Shown: positions 34,822 to 44,088, counted from the first letter of the stretch. The stretch: DNA of 58,107 nt from Hyphomicrobiales bacterium (GCA_900465675.1 UBJR01000008.1:248813-306919); one strand, 5' to 3'. Notes: generated by a model from the sequence alone, not told the origin. Numbers and translations: made by a program.

Positions 34822-35988
34822 ATGGGCATCGCCAACGGCATAAAGAAGCATGCGAAGAAGATCGCCATCGGCGAGCGGCGCACCAGCGCCTGGGCCGAAA
34901 AGCTTTCGGCGGCCACCGAAGAGATGCAGCAGGCGCCGGTGCGCCGCGTCGAGAAGGATGGTCTCGATGTTAGCATGGCCTGGGCGATCATCGGTATCTT
35001 CGGCATTCTCGGGCTTGCCGCCGTCTATCAGATGTCGCTGATCCTGATCCCGCTGACGCTCGCCATTGTCGTCGGCATGATCTTGGGCATGCTCGCCGAA
35101 AAGCTGAGCAAGCTCGGCGTGCCCCGCATCACCAATGCGGTGATCCTGTCGAGTGCGGTGGCGCTTGTCATCTTCCTGGTCGCCAATGCATTGGCCGGGC
35201 CGGTCGGCACCCTGATGAACGAGGGGCCCGCCTTCGTCGAGAAGACCATCGACAGGCTGATGCCCTATCTCGAGAAAGTCCGCTGGCTGCATATCACGCC
35301 CGAGACCTTCCAGAGCGGCCCGATGTCGGCCGACAAGCTGCTCGAAAACACCGGCAACGTCCTGCATGTCGTCACCGCGAACCTGACGCCGGCGCTGGTG
35401 CAGGGGCTGATCTTCTTTGCCGCGCTGCTGCTCTTCCTCGTCGGCCGCGTCAATCTGCGCAAGACGATCATCATGACCTTTCGCAGCCGGCCGCAGCGCC
35501 TTGCCGCCATCCGCGTCATCAGCTCGGTCGAGCAGGTGCTCGGCTTTTATTTCGCCACCGCCGCCATCATCTATGCCGGCCTCGGGGTGATCATGACGGT
35601 GATCGCCTGGGCGGGCGGGCTGTCGGTCCCCATCCTCTGGGGCTTCTTCGCCTTCCTCTCCAGCTTCATTCCCTATCTCGGCATCACCATGATGACCTTC
35701 GCCATCGCCGTTGCTGGTATCCTGACCCATGACAGCATGCTGTTCGCGCTGCTGCCGGCGGCCGCCTTCTTCATCGTCCACCTGTTGATGGAAAACCTGA
35801 TCTTCCCTGCGGTCATGGGCCGTCGCCTCGAGATCAATCCCTTCGTCGTTTTCCTCGCCATCATCTTCTGGACCTGGATGTGGGGCGCCGTCGGTGCCAT
35901 GCTGGCGCTGCCGCTGTCGCTGATCGTCATGACCATCGTCGATGAACTGTTCATCGAAGAGCGCGTCACGCCACAGCTGCCGAAGTGA
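34822..35988 (+). CDS. AI-2E family transporter
   Basis: A 388-aa permease of the PF01594 (YhhQ/PerM-like) family with about eight TM helices. The segments YQMSLILIPLTLAIVVGMILGM and ISSVEQVLGFYFATAAIIYAGLG, and the C-terminal LEINPFVVFLAIIFWTWMWGAVGAML, are diagnostic. The start at 34822 is chosen because the upstream extension is not protein-like. The next gene follows after 9 nt, suggesting co-transcription with the FAD oxidoreductase. The transported substrate is not known. Confidence 0.9.
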   Translation: MGIANGIKKHAKKIAIGERRTSAWAEKLSAATEEMQQAPVRRVEKDGLDVSMAWAIIGIFGILGLAAVYQMSLILIPLTLAIVVGMILGMLAEKLSKLGVPRITNAVILSSAVALVIFLVANALAGPVGTLMNEGPAFVEKTIDRLMPYLEKVRWLHITPETFQSGPMSADKLLENTGNVLHVVTANLTPALVQGLIFFAALLLFLVGRVNLRKTIIMTFRSRPQRLAAIRVISSVEQVLGFYFATAAIIYAGLGVIMTVIAWAGGLSVPILWGFFAFLSSFIPYLGITMMTFAIAVAGILTHDSMLFALLPAAAFFIVHLLMENLIFPAVMGRRLEINPFVVFLAIIFWTWMWGAVGAMLALPLSLIVMTIVDELFIEERVTPQLPK

Positions 35989-35997
35989 GGGGAGACG

Positions 35998-37293
35998 ATG
36001 ATGGCAAACGGCATCGAATTCGACCCTGCAAGCCAGGACGATCTGCGCAGCGGCCGCAGCCCGTGGGGCAGGGGCGGGCGCCGCCCGGCCTTTGAGCCGC
36101 TGACACAGAGTTTCAAAGCCGATGCGCTGGTCATCGGCGGCGGCATCACCGGAGCGCTGGCGGCCGAGCATCTGACGGCCCGCGGCCTGTCGGTCGTCGT
36201 CATCGACAAGGAAGAGCCGGGCCTCGGCTCGACGGCGGCAAGTACCGCCATGCTGCAATGGGAAATCGACAGCACGCTTTCGGAGCTCGAGCATTATTAC
36301 GGCTTCGAGCGGGCGGCCGGCATGTACCGCCGCAGCGCGGCTGCCGTCTCCGGCCTTGCCAAGCTCGTCGCCACCCATGCGCTACCCTGCCAGTTCCAGC
36401 CGAGGCAGACGCTGTTTCTGGCGCAGAACCATGAGAGCGCCCGCGATCTCCATGAGGAGCGCCAGCTGCGCCGCCGCGCCGGTCTGCCGGGCGTCTATCT
36501 GGAACATTGCGATCTCCTGACCCAGTTCGAACTCGACCGCGATGGGGCAATCCTGTCGCCGGGCTCCGCCGAGGCCGACCCGCTGCTGCTCGCCTGGAGC
36601 CTCCTCGATATCGCCATCGCCCGCGGCGCCATGCTGGTGAAGGGCACCGTGGAGCGGCTGCATAGCGAAGGCGGCAAGGTGACGGCCGAGCTCGACGGCC
36701 CCTTCGTCATCGAGGCCGATACCGCGGTGCTGGCGACGGGTTATACGATGCCTGGCATTGACATGCCCAAGCTGCATCGCTCCACCTCCAGCTTTGCGAT
36801 CGCCACCGAGCCGCAGGATCCGGCAACCCTCTGGCGCGGTGAAACGCTGATCTGGGAGGATGCCGACCCCTATCTCTACATGCGCACCACGGCGGACCAC
36901 CGCATCGTTGCCGGCGGCGAGGACGACGCCACCACCGATCCCGACAGGCGCGATTCCAAGCTCGCCGCAAAGGCGCAGGCGATCCGCGAGAAGATGAAGC
37001 GGCTCTGGCCGCAGGCCAATGCGGAAATCGCCACCGCCTGGTGCGGCACCTTCGGTGAGACCGCGGATGGCCTGCCGCTGATCGGCCCGGTGCCCCGCAT
37101 GCCGAATGTCTACGCCGCCTACGGCTACGGCGGCAACGGCATCACCTTCTCCTTCCTCGCCGCCCAGATGGTCGGCGCCATGGTGGCCGGCATCCACCGC
37201 GACTGGTTCGACGACTACGCACTGGACCGCGACGGGCCGGGATTCCGGGGTGTCAGGGCTGGGGAGCGTGGGGTGGAGACGGTGCTGCGGTAG
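35998..37293 (+). CDS. FAD-dependent oxidoreductase (DAO family)
   Basis: A 431-aa flavoprotein. The Rossmann motif LVIGGGITGALAAEHLTARG is at residues about 44-63, preceded by SGRSPWGRGGRRPAFEPLT. The C-terminal segment YGYGGNGITFSFLAAQM binds FAD. Close to amine- or gamma-glutamylputrescine-type oxidases. GAGGGGAGACG precedes the ATG, 9 nt after the AI-2E transporter stop, so the two form a short operon. Confidence 0.9.
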   Translation: MMANGIEFDPASQDDLRSGRSPWGRGGRRPAFEPLTQSFKADALVIGGGITGALAAEHLTARGLSVVVIDKEEPGLGSTAASTAMLQWEIDSTLSELEHYYGFERAAGMYRRSAAAVSGLAKLVATHALPCQFQPRQTLFLAQNHESARDLHEERQLRRRAGLPGVYLEHCDLLTQFELDRDGAILSPGSAEADPLLLAWSLLDIAIARGAMLVKGTVERLHSEGGKVTAELDGPFVIEADTAVLATGYTMPGIDMPKLHRSTSSFAIATEPQDPATLWRGETLIWEDADPYLYMRTTADHRIVAGGEDDATTDPDRRDSKLAAKAQAIREKMKRLWPQANAEIATAWCGTFGETADGLPLIGPVPRMPNVYAAYGYGGNGITFSFLAAQMVGAMVAGIHRDWFDDYALDRDGPGFRGVRAGERGVETVLR

Positions 37294-37350
37294 GGGCGGG
37301 CGTTGTGCTCGGGGCTTGCAGGGCACAACGCCGTTGGAAGGCCTCAGCGA

Positions 37351-38148
37351 CTAATTCGTCGTCTTGTCATCCCCAAGCCCCTCGGCATCCTCCAGCCGTA
37401 CGAACTCCACGCCCTTCGCCTTCAAATCCACGATCGCCTTGGCGACCCCGGCGCCGGCGGCATGCGTCGGCTGGTTGATATGCGAGATCACCACGTCGCC
37501 GTCCTTGGCAGAACTGATCCGCTTTTCGGTGATCGCCGTTCCCAGCAGCGAGCCGCCGTCGCCATTTACCGAGTAGCCAGCGATCTTGTAGCCCATGGCG
37601 CGGATCTGGGCGATTGCGGAGAGATCGTATTTCGCCGTCGAGCCGCGGAACCAGTGCGGCGCGGCAATGCCTGCTGCCAGCATCGCGTCGGCGCCACCCT
37701 GCACCTCCTGGTGCACCGCCTCAGGAGATCCGGCCGCGGCAATGCCATAGATCAACGCCGGCTTGTCGACGGCCGGAATATGGTTCTGGCCGTGGTTCTC
37801 GAGCTCGAACAGATCGGGATTCTGCAGGAAGATCGAAAGCGCCTGCGGATTGTGCTTCAGCCAGCGTGCCGTGACGAAGATCGTCGCCGGAATGCGTTCG
37901 GAAACCAGCGTCGAGATGATCCGGTCATCCGCCTTGCCCATGCAGGCATCGAAGGTCAGCGCGATCCGCGGACGCCCGGGAACCCCTGAGCGCACCACAT
38001 GCAGCTGCGGTTCGACAAGCTTCGGCCCCTTGGGTTTCGCCACCGGCGCGGCGGCGGCAGGTGCGGTGGGCAGAGCAGGAAGCTCGGCCGCAGAGGCAGC
38101 GGAAAGGCAGGCTGCAAGCAGCGGAGCGGCGAGAAGAATGCGGATCAT
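37351..38148 (-). CDS. Polysaccharide deacetylase family protein, exported
   Basis: A 265-aa protein with a signal peptide (residues 1-20) and a Pro/Ala/Lys linker. The NodB-like core is IALTFDACMGKADDRI; Asp67 is the catalytic base position, while the second Asp of the usual TFDDG is Ala68. The metal-binding H-x3-H motif is seen in LENHGQNH. It likely acts in the periplasm on a cell-surface polysaccharide or peptidoglycan-like polymer; substrate unknown. The start at 38148 is supported by the signal peptide. Confidence 0.88.
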   Translation of the reverse strand: MIRILLAAPLLAACLSAASAAELPALPTAPAAAAPVAKPKGPKLVEPQLHVVRSGVPGRPRIALTFDACMGKADDRIISTLVSERIPATIFVTARWLKHNPQALSIFLQNPDLFELENHGQNHIPAVDKPALIYGIAAAGSPEAVHQEVQGGADAMLAAGIAAPHWFRGSTAKYDLSAIAQIRAMGYKIAGYSVNGDGGSLLGTAITEKRISSAKDGDVVISHINQPTHAAGAGVAKAIVDLKAKGVEFVRLEDAEGLGDDKTTN

Positions 38149-38368
38149 GGGAACTGTTTTCAACGATATCGATGAAGGAATTCTAAGCCTTCGGGCAGAA
38201 GGCGGCGATGCGGCCTCTTGCCGCTCGTCTCTTCCGGCCGTGCCTATAGCCGGAAATCCGCGCCCTGCCATCCCCGGCTTCACGAAGTTTTACCGCCTAC
38301 TGCCTTAGTGTCGGTTGCGCCGCTCTCTGTTCGATGCGAGCATTGCGGCCGATGAAAAACGGGTGTGC

Positions 38369-39040
38369 ATGATGGCCGAGTTCAACCGGATCCGCTGGGC
38401 TTACGACAAATACGAACTGATCGCCGACGGCATCGTCCACGGTGTCGGGCTGGCGCTGGCGCTGGTCGGCGCCACCGTGCTGATCTTCTATGCGACGCTG
38501 TGGAGCAGCCATGGCGAGCTGGCTGCCGCCTGGGTCTATGGCGTCGGTCTGGTCATGACCATCGGCATCTCCTTCACCTACAATGCCTGGCCGGTGTCGC
38601 GCACCAAATGGTTCCTGCGCCGCTTCGATCACTCGTCGATCTTCGTGCTGATCGCCGCCACCTACACGCCGTTCCTCGAAAAGGGCTCCGACGATCCGCT
38701 GCTCTTTGCCATGCTGATCGGCATCTGGGCGGTCGCCATCGCCGGGATCGTGCTGAAATGCGTCTTTCCCGGGCGCTATGACCGGCTGGCGATCCTGCTT
38801 TATCTGGCGATGGGCTGGAGCGGCGTGCTGGTCGCAGAGCCTGTCGCCTCGCGCATTCCCTTCGCTTCCATGCTTCTGATCGTCATCGGCGGCCTGATCT
38901 ATTCGGCGGGCGTCATCTTCCATGTCTGGGAAAAGCTGCGCTTTCAGAACGCCATCTGGCACGGCTTCGTCGTTGCCGCCGCCGCCGTGCATTACTCGGC
39001 CGTACTCACCTGCTTCAGCATGAGCGCCTCCAATCTCTGA
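38369..39040 (+). CDS. trhA: Hemolysin III family protein (TrhA/YqfA-like)
   Basis: A 223-aa membrane protein with about seven TM helices. The N-terminus YDKYELIADGIVHGVGLALALVG and TYTPFLEKGSDDPLL match the family, and the C-terminal IWHGFVVAAAAVHYSAV holds conserved His residues that form a metal site in PAQR/hemolysin III proteins. Links to membrane homeostasis are reported for TrhA. The starts at 38369 and 38372 (ATG ATG) are both possible. Its stop is followed at once by the convergent stop of the next gene. Confidence 0.92.
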   Translation: MMAEFNRIRWAYDKYELIADGIVHGVGLALALVGATVLIFYATLWSSHGELAAAWVYGVGLVMTIGISFTYNAWPVSRTKWFLRRFDHSSIFVLIAATYTPFLEKGSDDPLLFAMLIGIWAVAIAGIVLKCVFPGRYDRLAILLYLAMGWSGVLVAEPVASRIPFASMLLIVIGGLIYSAGVIFHVWEKLRFQNAIWHGFVVAAAAVHYSAVLTCFSMSASNL

Positions 39041-39517
39041 TCAGTGGCAGTGCGGTGGCCCCGCGAGCGTCTTGACCAGGTGCGAGACGGTCGGGTCATA
39101 GATCTTCGCTTGGGATTTCGGATATTCAAGCGTGAAATAACCGCCGGCGCCCTGGCAGAGCGAGACCGCCCGCACATAGAGGATGCGGTCCTTGCGGGTG
39201 CCTGAATAGCTCATCCAGTCCTTGGCCGATTTCTCGTAGGTGATCGTCCAGCCCTCGTCCTTTTCCGATTGCTTCCGGTTGGCGACGTCCTCGCCGAGCG
39301 TGCCTTCGGTCACGGTGGAGCCGAACACCAGCAGGGTCGCCTTGCCATCCTTCGATTGCAGCGTGATGCCATCGCCATTGTCAGCCTCGCTGACGGTGCG
39401 GAAATCGCCGGGCAGATCGATGACATAGCCGAAACGCGGATTGGCATAGGGCTTCCAGCCGTCAGCAAGGGCAGGCGCCGCTGCAAGCAGCAGCGGAAGA
39501 ACGAAGAATAGACGCAT
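39041..39517 (-). CDS. Secreted hypothetical protein (158 aa)
   Basis: A signal peptide (MRLFFVLPLLLAAAPALA) followed by DGWKPYANPRFGYVIDLPGDF, a beta-rich domain of a type found in several rhizobial periplasmic proteins; two Cys (SLCQGAG; GPPHCH) may pair. GGAGCC lies before the ATG. Function unknown. It converges on the hemolysin III gene with no spacing. Confidence 0.75.
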   Translation of the reverse strand: MRLFFVLPLLLAAAPALADGWKPYANPRFGYVIDLPGDFRTVSEADNGDGITLQSKDGKATLLVFGSTVTEGTLGEDVANRKQSEKDEGWTITYEKSAKDWMSYSGTRKDRILYVRAVSLCQGAGGYFTLEYPKSQAKIYDPTVSHLVKTLAGPPHCH

Positions 39518-39632
39518 GAAGGCTCCCTCACAGATCGCCGCAGACTAGCGCAAACCGCAATCCCAGTCGCGGCAAATCTCCGGGTTTACATCCCCGGAAT
39601 GCCAGCGTATCGGTCCTGCAATATCCGCCGGA

Positions 39633-40151
39633 ATGGAACATGATATGACCGACGCCGTCACCCTTCGCGACGCCACCGAAGCCGACCTTGCTGCGATCCG
39701 CAACATCTACAACCACGCGGTCGAGCACACGACGGCGATCTGGAACGAGACGGTCGTCGATCTCGCAAACCGCGTCGAATGGTTCAATGCCCGCAAGGCG
39801 AGAGGCTTTCCGGTGCTGGTCGCCGAACGCAACGGCCGGATCGCCGGCTATGCCTCCTATGGCGATTGGCGCGCCTTCGACGGTTTCCGCCACACGGTCG
39901 AGCATTCCGTCTATGTCGAGAAGGACAATCAAGGCGCGGGCATCGGCAAGCTGTTGATGCAGGCGCTGATCAAGCGCGCCTCCGAAAACGGCATCCACGT
40001 GATGATCGCCGGGATCGAAGCCAACAACACCGCCTCGATCGCCCTCCACGAAAAGCTCGGCTTCCGCAACGGCGGCACCTTCAGGGAAGTCGGCAAGAAG
40101 TTCGGCCGCTGGCTGGATTTGACGTTTATGGAATTGCGGGTGCCGGAGTGA
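39633..40151 (+). CDS. GNAT N-acetyltransferase, phosphinothricin acetyltransferase-like
   Basis: A 172-aa acetyl-CoA-dependent transferase. DATEADLAAIRNIYNHAVEHTTAIW at the N-terminus and the acetyl-CoA loop KDNQGAGIGKLLMQALIKRA are characteristic of the PAT/Bar group; NNTASIALHEKLGF is the C-terminal GNAT motif. These enzymes acetylate phosphinothricin or methionine sulfoximine. ATGs at 39633 and 39645 are both possible. No operon partner. Confidence 0.93.
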   Translation: MEHDMTDAVTLRDATEADLAAIRNIYNHAVEHTTAIWNETVVDLANRVEWFNARKARGFPVLVAERNGRIAGYASYGDWRAFDGFRHTVEHSVYVEKDNQGAGIGKLLMQALIKRASENGIHVMIAGIEANNTASIALHEKLGFRNGGTFREVGKKFGRWLDLTFMELRVPE

Positions 40152-40250
40152 GTCCGAAAAAGACCGATTAGACGGTTTTCCCAACCTCGCCGCGTCATGC
40201 ACGTCAGTAGACGAGCCGCAGCGCTCGTCGTCGAGCGCCTGCGCCGCTGA

Positions 40251-40661
40251 TCACCCCTCCGGCTCGAACACCATCGCATGCCCATTGATGCAATACCGCA
40301 GCCCTGTCGGCGGCGGGCCGTCGGGGAAGACGTGGCCGAGATGGGCGTCGCAATTGGTGCAGCGGATTTCGGTGCGCACCATGCCATAGGACGTATCGCG
40401 ATACTCGCTCACCGCTTCAGGCGAAACCGCCTCGAAATAGCTCGGCCAGCCGCATCCGGCGTCGAATTTGGTGTCGGAGCGGAACAGCGGCTCATTACAG
40501 CAGATGCAGCGGTAGAGGCCGGTCTCGAACCGGTCCCAGTAGGGGCCGGTAAAGGCGCGTTCGGTGCCGTGCTGCCGCGTGATGCGGTATTGCTCCGGCG
40601 TCAGCTGCGCTTTCCATTCGTCGTCGGTCTTATCGATCTTCAAACTGTCGGTGTCGGACAT
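40251..40661 (-). CDS. msrB: Peptide-methionine (R)-S-oxide reductase MsrB
   Basis: A 136-aa repair enzyme reducing methionine-R-sulfoxide in proteins. Zn-binding Cys pairs are RCICC (52/55) and CTNC (101/104); the catalytic Cys124 lies in [23 protein letters not shown] and [10 protein letters not shown] are family signatures. AGGAG lies upstream of the ATG at 40661. It acts in the cytoplasm, no signal peptide is seen. msrA is not in the window. Confidence 0.97.
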   Translation of the reverse strand: MSDTDSLKIDKTDDEWKAQLTPEQYRITRQHGTERAFTGPYWDRFETGLYRCICCNEPLFRSDTKFDAGCGWPSYFEAVSPEAVSEYRDTSYGMVRTEIRCTNCDAHLGHVFPDGPPPTGLRYCINGHAMVFEPEG

Positions 40662-40832
40662 GGGGGCTTGCTCCTTCGGCGCCGGAGAAGACAAATTTCG
40701 ACCCGCGGAATGTGGATCGGAAATCGGGCCGGATCAAGGGTAGCCTGAAAAGCTTAGTCCCTATTGCAGGTTTGCGGCTGGCCGCTCCCGCGCCTATTCT
40801 GTCGGGTAACGGCGCAACAGGGGGATCTGGAG

Positions 40833-41072
40833 GTGCTGACCGTTATCTTCGTCATTGCCTATGCCGCTGCCGCTGCGGTCTGCATGGCCGCCACCTCGCT
40901 GGAGGGCTGGGTGAACCATGACCGCTTCGGCCCCTGGCGGATCGCCGGGCTGGCTGCCTGCCTGTTCTGGCCGCTGGTTCTTCTGTTGCCGCTGATCCAT
41001 GCCGCTGCCGGGCCGCGCTTTGCCTGTGCACCCATCCCGAAAAGGCTTGAGGCCCGCCGCCGATTGACCTAA
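40833..41072 (+). CDS. Small membrane protein upstream of mrpA (79 aa)
   Basis: A GTG at 40833, preceded by GGGGGATCTGG, starts VLTVIFVIAYAAAAAVCMAATSLEG. There are two hydrophobic segments (residues about 1-20 and 36-58) joined by a loop with WVNHDRFGPW. No family is recognised. It ends 60 nt before mrpA on the same strand and may be co-transcribed. A longer reading from 40764 (TTG) is less likely. Confidence 0.55.
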   Translation: MLTVIFVIAYAAAAAVCMAATSLEGWVNHDRFGPWRIAGLAACLFWPLVLLLPLIHAAAGPRFACAPIPKRLEARRRLT

Positions 41073-41132
41073 ATCTTGGCGACGCACCCGGTTTTTCCGG
41101 AATTTTCTAGGGTTCTGGCAAGGGGAGGGCGC

Positions 41133-43487
41133 ATGGGCGATGTCACGGCTTTGACATTCCTTGCCTTGTGCCTGCCGCTCATCGGCGCTGCCGCCGCACC
41201 GCTTGCCGTCCGCATCTTCGGCGCCAAAGCCGCCTGGCCGCTGGCGCTCTTTCCGCTGCTCTCCTTCCTGCATTTCACCCGCTTCCTGCCCGAAATCGCC
41301 GCCGGCGAAGTCGCGACCGGCGGCTATGTCTGGGTGCCGAGCTACAATTTGAGCTTCTCCTGGTTTCTGGATGGTCTGTCGCTGACCTTCGCGCTGCTGA
41401 TCACAGGCATCGGCACGCTGATCGTGCTTTATGCCGGGGGGTACCTGAAGGGCCATAGAGATCAGGGCCGATTCTTTTCCTTCATCTTCCTGTTCATGGG
41501 CTCGATGCTGGGTCTCGTCGTGTCCGACAGCTTCCTGATGCTCTTCATCTTCTGGGAGCTGACCTCGATCACCTCGTTCCTGTTGATCGGCTTCGACCAC
41601 GAGCGCGAGGCAGCCCGGCGCGCGGCGCTTCAGGCGCTCGTCGTCACCGGCGGCGGCGGGCTCTGCCTACTGGCGGGGCTCCTGTTCATCTGGAACATCA
41701 CCGGCGTCACCCAGCTGTCGCTGATCATGGAAGCCGGCGATCTGATGCGCCAGAGCCCGTTCTATCTGGCAACGCTGCTCCTCGTGCTTGGCGGCGCCTT
41801 CACCAAGTCGGCGCAGTTTCCCTTTCACTTCTGGCTGCCGAATGCCATGGAGGCGCCGACCCCGGTTTCGGCCTACCTGCACTCGGCAACTATGGTGAAG
41901 GCAGGCGTCTATCTGCTGCTCCGCCTCCATCCGCTGCTGGGTGAAACGCCCGCCTGGGAAATCCTGCTGCCGTTCTTCGGCGGCATGACGCTGGTCACCG
42001 GATCGGCGCTCGCCATACGCCAGACCGATCTGAAGCTGAAGCTCGCCTATACGACGGTCGCCTCGCTCGGCCTCCTGGTGCTGCTCACCGGCTTCGGTTC
42101 GGAATATGCGATCGAGGCGGCGGTGCTCTATCTGGTCGCCCATTCGCTGTTCAAGGGCGCGCTGTTCATGGTCGCCGGCATTCTCGATCACGAGACCGGC
42201 ACCCGCGATGTGACCCGCCTCAGCGGTCTCGGACCGGCTATGCCACTCACCTGCGCCGCAGCCCTTGCCGCTGCGATTTCGATGGCCGGGCTGCCGCCCT
42301 TCTTCGGCTTCCTCGCCAAGGAAGAGATCTATGCCGCGCTTGCGCTCGGCGATCTGCGCTCCATTGTCTTCACCTCGGTTGCGATCTTCGGCAATGCGCT
42401 GATGTTTGCGATTGCCTTCGCCGTCGGCCTCAAGCCGTTCATCGGCACGCCCGTTACCACGCCGAAGATCGCCCATGAGGCGCCGCTGCTGCTCTGGCTC
42501 GGCCCGGCGCTTCTGGCGCTGCTCGGCCTTGCCGCGGCGATCTTCGCGCCTGCCGTGCACCGCTACATCTCCATCCCCATGGCCTCGGCGATCGAGCACC
42601 GGCCGGTGGAGGTCACCATCTCGCTGCTGCCGCATATCGGCGTGCCCCTGCTTTTGTCGGTGGTCACCATCGCGCTCGGCATCGTTATCTATTGGCAGCT
42701 CGACCGCTGCCGCCGATGGACGGATGCCCTCTTCCGCGCTGCCGGGCCGGGGCCGGACTGGTATTTCGATCTTTTCATCTCAGGTCTTGTGCGCCTCTCG
42801 CATCGCATCACCCGGCTGCTGCAGCCGGGAAAGCTCGAAATCTACGTCACCACCACCTTCGTGCTGCTGGCGGCGATCTTGCTGGTGCCGCTCTATGTCT
42901 ATGGCGAATGGCCACAGGCGATCGTCTGGCCGCGCGACGTGCGCCTTTATGAATGGGCGGTGTTCTTTCTTGCTGCAGCGGGGCTCGGCGCCGTGCCGGT
43001 GGCGCGCGACCGGCTGACGGCGATTGCCGCGCTCGGCATCCAGGGCCTCTCCGTGGCGCTGATCTTCCTGCTCTTCGGCGCCCCTGACCTCGCCTTCACC
43101 CAGTTCATGGTCGAGACATTGAGTGTGGTCATCCTGGCGCTGGTGATGACCCGGCTCAGGCTCTCGCCCGCCGACCGGCGCCCGCCCGGCCAGCGTTTTG
43201 CCGATGCGGCGATCGCGCTCGCCTGCGGTGCGGGGCTGACGCTGCTCCTGATCCGCGCTACCGCGGGGCCATTCGATGCGACGCTCTCCGATTTCTTCAA
43301 CACCTATTCGAAGACCATCGCCCACGGCGCCAATGTCGTGAACGTCATCATCGTCGATTTCCGCGGCACCGACACGCTCGGCGAAATCGCCGTCGTCGCC
43401 GTCGCCGCCCTGGCGATCATCGCCCTGATCGGCATGCGGGCAGGCGGCGTCCGGCCACTGCCGAAGCGGCCGGGGAGGGAGACGTGA
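41133..43487 (+). CDS. mrpA: Mrp-type Na+(K+)/H+ antiporter subunit A
   Basis: The 784-aa largest subunit of the multi-subunit cation/proton antiporter (PhaA in rhizobia). The NuoL-like core (residues about 60-480) contains GSMLGLVVSDSFLMLFIFWELTSI, AQFPFHFWLPNAMEAPTPVSAYLHSATM and KLKLAYTTVASLGL; the C-terminus has the MbhD/MbhE-like part (FGAPDLAFTQFMVETLSVVILALVM; VNVIIVDFRGTDTLGE). AGGGGAGGGCGC precedes the ATG at 41133. It pumps cations out in exchange for protons at high pH or high Na+/K+. Confidence 0.95.
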   Translation: MGDVTALTFLALCLPLIGAAAAPLAVRIFGAKAAWPLALFPLLSFLHFTRFLPEIAAGEVATGGYVWVPSYNLSFSWFLDGLSLTFALLITGIGTLIVLYAGGYLKGHRDQGRFFSFIFLFMGSMLGLVVSDSFLMLFIFWELTSITSFLLIGFDHEREAARRAALQALVVTGGGGLCLLAGLLFIWNITGVTQLSLIMEAGDLMRQSPFYLATLLLVLGGAFTKSAQFPFHFWLPNAMEAPTPVSAYLHSATMVKAGVYLLLRLHPLLGETPAWEILLPFFGGMTLVTGSALAIRQTDLKLKLAYTTVASLGLLVLLTGFGSEYAIEAAVLYLVAHSLFKGALFMVAGILDHETGTRDVTRLSGLGPAMPLTCAAALAAAISMAGLPPFFGFLAKEEIYAALALGDLRSIVFTSVAIFGNALMFAIAFAVGLKPFIGTPVTTPKIAHEAPLLLWLGPALLALLGLAAAIFAPAVHRYISIPMASAIEHRPVEVTISLLPHIGVPLLLSVVTIALGIVIYWQLDRCRRWTDALFRAAGPGPDWYFDLFISGLVRLSHRITRLLQPGKLEIYVTTTFVLLAAILLVPLYVYGEWPQAIVWPRDVRLYEWAVFFLAAAGLGAVPVARDRLTAIAALGIQGLSVALIFLLFGAPDLAFTQFMVETLSVVILALVMTRLRLSPADRRPPGQRFADAAIALACGAGLTLLLIRATAGPFDATLSDFFNTYSKTIAHGANVVNVIIVDFRGTDTLGEIAVVAVAALAIIALIGMRAGGVRPLPKRPGRET

Positions 43488-43672
43488 TGGTGGTGCTAGT
43501 TTTTCCCTTCTCCCCTCGGGGAGAAGGTGGCCCGAAGGGCCGGATGAGGGGGCTACACGGTAAGGCCGTGCCCAGCTTCACCAATCGCTTCGAGCCCGCG
43601 GCCCCCTCATCCGCCCTGCCGGGCACCTTCTCCCCGCGGGGGAGAAGGGAAGGCGAGGGCACCCGCCCATGA
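43487..43672 (+). other. Open reading frame through the family A repeat between mrpA and mrpB
   Basis: A 61-aa open frame starting at the ATG that overlaps the mrpA stop (TGATG at 43485-43489), reading without a stop through both repeat units and ending with a TGA that overlaps the mrpB ATG (ATGA at 43669-43672). The peptide is Pro/Gly/Arg-rich and repeat-derived. It may exist only to keep ribosomes on the transcript; a functional peptide is unlikely. Confidence 0.5.
43505..43650. repeat. Family A repeat pair, GGGGGC ends facing inward
   Basis: Two family A units in inverted orientation: 43505-43553 (CCCTTCTCC...GAGGGGGC) and 43601-43650 (GCCCCCTC...GGAGAAGGG), with 47 nt between them. Each unit folds as two palindromes, CTCCCC-GGGGAG and GCCCGAAGGGC or similar. 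It is inserted in the mrp operon between mrpA and mrpB. Confidence 0.9.
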
Positions 43673-44088
43673 ACACCCTGATCTTCCGGACCATCGCCCC
43701 CTTCCTCACGGCCCTGATGCTGCTCTTTTCCGTCTTCATCCTGCTGCGCGGCCACAACGAGCCCGGCGGCGGTTTCATCGGCGGGTTGATCGCGGCTTCC
43801 GCGCTGGCGATCTATGGCATCGCCAATGGCGTGCCGGCCGTGCGCCGCGCCATCCGTATCCACCCGCTGGCAATCGCCGGTGCCGGACTGCTGATGTCCA
43901 CGGCTGCCGGGCTGATATCCATCGCCGCCGCCGTCCCCTTCATGACCGGGCTCTGGATCTATCCAACCATCCTCGGTCTGGAAGTGCCGCTCTCGTCTGT
44001 CATGCTCTTCGATATCGGCGTCTATTTCGTCGTGCTCGGCGCCATCACCGCCATCGCTCTGGCGCTGGAAGAAAGGGAGGACGACTGA
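43669..44088 (+). CDS. mrpB: Mrp antiporter subunit B
   Basis: A 139-aa subunit with four TM helices; the [23 protein letters not shown] motif (residues about 28-50) is diagnostic of MnhB/MrpB. Its ATG overlaps the end of the repeat ORF (ATGA). Its stop TGA overlaps the mrpC start (TGATG at 44086-44090), so mrpB and mrpC are translationally coupled. Part of the membrane antiporter complex. Confidence 0.95.
   Translation: MNTLIFRTIAPFLTALMLLFSVFILLRGHNEPGGGFIGGLIAASALAIYGIANGVPAVRRAIRIHPLAIAGAGLLMSTAAGLISIAAAVPFMTGLWIYPTILGLEVPLSSVMLFDIGVYFVVLGAITAIALALEEREDD

Noticed and set aside
34630..36378. 582-codon minus-strand frame opposite the AI-2E transporter and FAD oxidoreductase
   Set aside because: It spans two clear plus-strand genes and their junction, and its product is Asp/Gln/Arg-rich with no domain; it is an antisense shadow.
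40221..40238. Hairpin GCGCTCG-tcgt-CGAGCGC between acetyltransferase and msrB as terminator
   Set aside because: A perfect 7-bp stem but without any T-run on either strand; kept out of the feature list as too weak.
41667..42635. 322-codon minus-strand frame within mrpA
   Set aside because: Antisense of the conserved NuoL-like core of MrpA; composition (Arg/Gln/Glu) is that of shadow frames.
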